A stretch of DNA of 64,000 nt, taken from NCBI GenBank assembly GCA_019116365.1, contig DXBT01000010.1:1-64000 (forward strand). Direction: 5' to 3'. Each line of letters starts with the position of its first letter. Positions within the stretch are counted from its first letter, which is position 1. Shown here in pieces: positions 61,200-64,000 of this stretch. The translations under genes and the position numbers were made by a program. Origin of the DNA: Barnesiella merdipullorum (GTDB lineage Bacteria; Bacteroidota; Bacteroidia; Bacteroidales; Barnesiellaceae). The notes below the pieces were generated by a model. The model ran no database searches and was not told where the DNA came from. It saw only the letters and a program-made list of their open reading frames with translations.

Positions 61200-61231
61200 C
61201 AAATATATAAAATATTGCCTATTTACACAAA
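61200..61231 (-). promoter_or_regulatory. promoter of the DUF4143 ATPase gene
   Basis: On the minus strand TTTG (61231-61228), a 20-base spacer and TATATTTG (61207-61200) match the consensus exactly. The -33 element lies in a direct repeat, CACAAATAA at 61226-61234 and 61237-61245. Confidence 0.78.
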
Positions 61232-61427
61232 TAATGCACAAATAAATATTATTCACTACTCTTATTTTTACAAAAACAATATATTTAGTATATATTCAAT
61301 GCAAGTTTAGATCAATAGCGAACTATATGTCATTAATAAACTTCACGCCAATGGAGCAAGGAAACCACCCGTTGCTTCCTTGAATACTCGTTTATATAAA
61401 GAATCTCCATATAGAGAAATCCTCCAC
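61232..61427. other. AT-rich intergenic region, no gene seen
   Basis: Between the DUF4143 promoter and the dapA terminator. It contains a small inverted repeat, CAAGGAA (61357-61363) and TTCCTTG (61376-61382), and otherwise AT-rich sequence without a convincing frame. The composition change begins here and continues through the DUF4143 gene. Confidence 0.5.
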
Positions 61428-61460
61428 AAAAAAAGCGCAACCCGCTGTGGGTTGCGCTTT
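61428..61460 (-). terminator. terminator of the ligA-DUF6913-dapA operon
   Basis: The arms AAAGCGCAACCC and GGGTTGCGCTTT form a perfect 12-base stem with a 5-base loop. On the minus strand it is followed by a run of T. It lies about 80 bases past the dapA stop. Confidence 0.92.
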
Positions 61461-61538
61461 CTATATAAAGGAAATACAAATTCATTGTCATCTCCCCATC
61501 GCCGGGGAAAAACGGGGCTGTTCGCCCCCGCCCCTGCG

Positions 61539-62432
61539 TCAGGGAATGTAGTGCAGACTTTGCAATACGGCGCGTATCTTTTCGTAAGTGGTGATGCACG
61601 TAGGCACGAGCGGCAGACGCAGTTTGTTCTCGATGTAGCCCATGGCGTTGAGCAGACATTTCACACCGGCGGGGTTGCCATCGACAAAGAGCAGGCTGAA
61701 GAGTTCGGTGAAGCGGTGGTGTATGGGCAGGGCATTCTTGAAATCGCCGTTGAGTGCCAGGCGTACCATCTTGCTGAACTCCTTGGGAAAAGCGTTGCCG
61801 ATTACCGAGATGACCCCGACAGCCCCCAGCGTGAGCAGCGGGAAAGTGATGCCGTCGTCGCCCGAGATAACCATGAAGTCGGCCGGCTTGTTCTTGATGA
61901 TATCATCCATCTGGGTGATGTTGCCCGATGCCTCCTTGATAGCCACGATGTTGGGATACTCCTTGGCCAGACGCAGCGTGGTCTCGGCGCTCATGTTTAC
62001 ACCGGTACGTCCCGGCACATTGTACAGGATGACCGGCAGGCGCGAGGCTTGCGCGATGGTGCTGTAATGTTGATATATGCCCTCTTGCGAAGGTTTGTTA
62101 TAGTAAGGAACCACCGACAGGATGGCGTCGTAGCCCGTGAAATCGTCGTGCTTCAGATGCTCGACAATACCACGCGTGTTGTTGCCACCAAGCCCCAAGA
62201 CCAGGGGGATGCGACCCTTTACCCGCTCTACGACAAAACTTTTGATTTCGGCCTTCTCCTCCTCGGTCAAGGTGGGAGTCTCGGCCGTCGTACCCAGTAC
62301 TACCAAATAATCGGTGCCATTTTGTATCAGATATTCAATCAGTCGGGAAAGGGCCCCGAAGTCGATGCTCTCGTCTTCTTTAAACGGCGTGATAAGTGCC
62401 ACTCCCATTCCACTTAAATTGATTCTTGCCAT
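61539..62432 (-). CDS. dapA: 4-hydroxy-tetrahydrodipicolinate synthase
   Basis: A 297-residue TIM-barrel aldolase joining pyruvate and aspartate semialdehyde, the first committed step of diaminopimelate and lysine synthesis. The Schiff-base lysine is K166 (IVAIKEASGN), the catalytic tyrosine Y137 (VILYNVPGRTG), and the GTTAETPTL loop is at 47-55. The length fits the family. It is last in the operon, 33 bases after the DUF6913 gene, and ends at a strong terminator. Confidence 0.96.
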   Translation of the reverse strand: MARINLSGMGVALITPFKEDESIDFGALSRLIEYLIQNGTDYLVVLGTTAETPTLTEEEKAEIKSFVVERVKGRIPLVLGLGGNNTRGIVEHLKHDDFTGYDAILSVVPYYNKPSQEGIYQHYSTIAQASRLPVILYNVPGRTGVNMSAETTLRLAKEYPNIVAIKEASGNITQMDDIIKNKPADFMVISGDDGITFPLLTLGAVGVISVIGNAFPKEFSKMVRLALNGDFKNALPIHHRFTELFSLLFVDGNPAGVKCLLNAMGYIENKLRLPLVPTCITTYEKIRAVLQSLHYIP

Positions 62433-62465
62433 ATTTCTACCCTCTATTTATTTTCGCTTCCAAAA

Positions 62466-63044
62466 TTACAGATTATTCTCTTTTACACCAATTTTCTTCC
62501 AATAAAAAAGCATATTCTTCAACAATTCGCCTGCATCGGGACGGCTTTTACCCGAGGTGGCCACGGCTCCATCGGGCTCACTGCCAGCGCGATGCTCGGG
62601 AATAATAATCTGCAACTGGAAGGGGTTTTCTTCTCTTTTGGCTATCCCCATCTTGAACCCGGCCCGAGAATGTATAGCCAGGCAAAGCAGGGCCAAAGAG
62701 CGGGTGGTCGAGACATCGAGCAGCACCTCGCCATCGTTGTTGTCGAAGCTCTGGAGGAATTGCCGGGTGGGACGGTTCCACAACCACGAAGTGTGCAGTT
62801 GCAAGATGGGATAGCAACCCGGTATCACTACCGGCATCTCGTTTTTGTGACGGGTCTCGACAACCAGGGTTATCTTTTTACCGGCGGCCGTCAGTTCGCC
62901 GATGACCGGCAACAGAGAAGGGATATCCCGCCCTTGCGCCAGCAAGACCAGCCGGCGGGCGTCGTCGAAAGCACAGAAGCTCTCGGGCATCGGCCGTCTG
63001 AGCCTACGCCTCACTTGCCATTCGGTAATAAACGCAAAACACAT
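62466..63044 (-). CDS. DUF6913-like protein of unknown function
   Basis: A 192-residue cytosolic protein with a basic N-terminus (WQVRRRLRRPMP), then a Rossmann-like alternation (RLVLLAQGRDIPSLLPVIGEL, KKITLVVETRH), the stretch LHTSWLWNRPTRQFLQSF and the late RAGFKMGIAKREENPFQLQI. It resembles the Bacteroidota family DUF6913, commonly encoded between ligA and dapA; I rely on memory for that name. Function unknown. It is 12 bases after ligA and 33 before dapA, so it is an internal operon gene. Confidence 0.8.
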   Translation of the reverse strand: MCFAFITEWQVRRRLRRPMPESFCAFDDARRLVLLAQGRDIPSLLPVIGELTAAGKKITLVVETRHKNEMPVVIPGCYPILQLHTSWLWNRPTRQFLQSFDNNDGEVLLDVSTTRSLALLCLAIHSRAGFKMGIAKREENPFQLQIIIPEHRAGSEPDGAVATSGKSRPDAGELLKNMLFYWKKIGVKENNL

Positions 63045-63056
63045 AAGCCTATCTAT

Positions 63057-64000
63057 TTATCGAATCATCTCCAAAAATTCATCTTCCGACAGGATGCGCA
63101 CCCCCAGCTTGCGCGCCTTCTCGAGTTTGGCCGGACCCATGTTCTCACCGGCCAGGATATAGGTGGTCTTGCCCGAAACCGAACCGGTATTCACCCCGCC
63201 GTGCTGCTCGATCATTGCTTTGTACTCGTCGCGCGAGTGGTGGGTAAAGGTACCGCTTATCACAATCGTGGCACCGGCCAGTTTGTCGGTGCGATCGGCC
63301 AATCGCTCCTCGGTAATCTGCATCTGCACGCCATAGCCCCGCAACCGTTCAATGAGCCGCAGGTTGTCTTCGTCGGCAAAATAGGCCACCACACTCTGGG
63401 CGATGCGCTCGCCGATGTCGCCTATCTGGGTGAGCTCCTCGACCGAAGCCTCTCGCAGACGGTCGATCGAGTGCAGGGCCATGACCAGTTTCTTGGCTAC
63501 GGTCTCACCCACATAGCGTATGCCCAGGGCAAACAGCACCCGCTCGAACGGCACCTCACACGACTGGCGCACGGCATCGACAATGTTCTGGGCCGAGCGT
63601 TCGCCCATGCGCTCCAACTCGGCTATCGTCGAGGCCTGCAAGGTGTAGAGGTCGGCCACGTCTTTCACCAGTCCGGCGTTGTAGAACTGGTTGACGGTCT
63701 CGCTGCCGATACCGTCGATATTCATCGCCCTGCGGCTGATGTAGTGTTCGATGCGCCCTTTGATCTGCGGCGGGCACCCCTTCTCGTTGGGGCAGAACCA
63801 GGCGGCCTCGCCCTCGATACGTTTCAGCGGCGTGCCACACTCGGGACAGTTGCGTATGAAGCGCACCTTCTCGCCCACCAGCAGGCGGGCCGAGGTATCG
63901 ACAGCCGTAATCTTGGGTATGATTTCGCCCCCCTTCTCGACATAGACCATGTCGCCTATGTGCAAGTCGAGGGCGTTGATAATATCTTCGTTGTGCAGGG
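63057..64000 (-). CDS. ligA: NAD-dependent DNA ligase, C-terminal part (cut by window edge)
   Basis: The last 314 residues of LigA; the frame stays open to the edge (LHNEDIINALDLHIGDMVYV upstream of the part shown). Visible are the end of the OB-fold (VEKGGEIIPKI), the four-cysteine zinc finger (NCPECGTPLKR, then WFCPNEKGCPP), the helix-hairpin-helix region (MNIDGIGSETVNQFYNAG through IRYVGETVAKKL) and the BRCT domain (LAGATIVISGTFTHHSRDEY to the end). The nucleotidyl-transferase lysine lies outside the window. It seals nicks in replication and repair. It is followed closely by the DUF6913 gene and dapA. Confidence 0.96.
   Translation of the reverse strand, partial: LHNEDIINALDLHIGDMVYVEKGGEIIPKITAVDTSARLLVGEKVRFIRNCPECGTPLKRIEGEAAWFCPNEKGCPPQIKGRIEHYISRRAMNIDGIGSETVNQFYNAGLVKDVADLYTLQASTIAELERMGERSAQNIVDAVRQSCEVPFERVLFALGIRYVGETVAKKLVMALHSIDRLREASVEELTQIGDIGERIAQSVVAYFADEDNLRLIERLRGYGVQMQITEERLADRTDKLAGATIVISGTFTHHSRDEYKAMIEQHGGVNTGSVSGKTTYILAGENMGPAKLEKARKLGVRILSEDEFLEMIR

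Noticed and set aside
1..64000. CRISPR arrays, rRNA or tRNA genes
   Set aside because: No regularly spaced repeats and no rRNA- or tRNA-like stretches were recognised on reading; no covariance search was possible.

Overview
The window looks like chromosome of a Bacteroidales bacterium. It has two SusC/SusD pairs, a secreted protease with a type IX secretion (T9SS) sorting domain, Bacteroidota-type promoters (TTTG, 19-20 bases, TAnnTTTG), AT-rich intergenic DNA and clearly GC-rich coding DNA. A Barnesiella-like organism with moderately high GC would fit, but that is inference. I saw no rRNA, tRNA or CRISPR array.

Layout, left to right. 1-8061 (minus): the left edge holds the first codons of a gene leaving the window. 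Then come an envelope and housekeeping set, transcribed lptC, gldE-like, ppiD-like, rlmN, pdxA and a carboxynorspermidine dehydrogenase. 8245-9903: a secreted C10 cysteine protease. 10155-17003 (minus): a susC-susD operon followed by two surface lipoproteins, with no enzyme or regulator. 17690-24903: coaX with an outer-membrane protein, an unknown secreted protein, a large M16 peptidase, a DUF4251 protein and an FtsB/DivIC-like division protein. 25538-29079: a BlaI repressor with an operator-overlapped promoter, a BlaR1-like M56 protease ending in a TonB domain, a TonB-domain lipoprotein, and a PDZ-containing aspartic protease. 29527-36845 (minus): purH, mreB, mreC, mreD, mrdA, rodA, the cell-elongation cluster. 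37060-42303: a second susCD pair followed by a flavodoxin. 42432-43937: a K+/H+-type antiporter. 44095-47819: gnd-zwf-pgl, the oxidative pentose phosphate operon, meeting trmD tail to tail. 48677-50602: an ABC-F ATPase and a Dabb-domain protein. 50723-50854: a 43-residue gene with its own promoter and terminator. 51143-53883: metA and an RlhA-like U32 protein. 54150-56285: a trypsin-like protease fused to a probable beta-barrel, plus a small lipoprotein. 56370-59363: a nuclease-helicase. 59732-61177: an AT-rich AAA/DUF4143 ATPase. 61539-64000 (minus): ligA (cut by the edge), a DUF6913 protein and dapA.

Most of the window is ordinary core genome. The parts that look least described are the BlaI/BlaR1-TonB/aspartic-protease cassette, the serine protease with a C-terminal outer-membrane-like barrel, the hidden 43-residue gene beside a palindromic operator, the ABC-F protein with a degenerate second ATPase site, and the Dna2-like nuclease-helicase. 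Start sites were often moved inside the longest open frame. Where a good promoter lies between the long-frame start and an internal ATG (lptC, metA, trmD), the promoter decides the start. No alignments, database searches or statistics were run; family names rest on recognised motifs.
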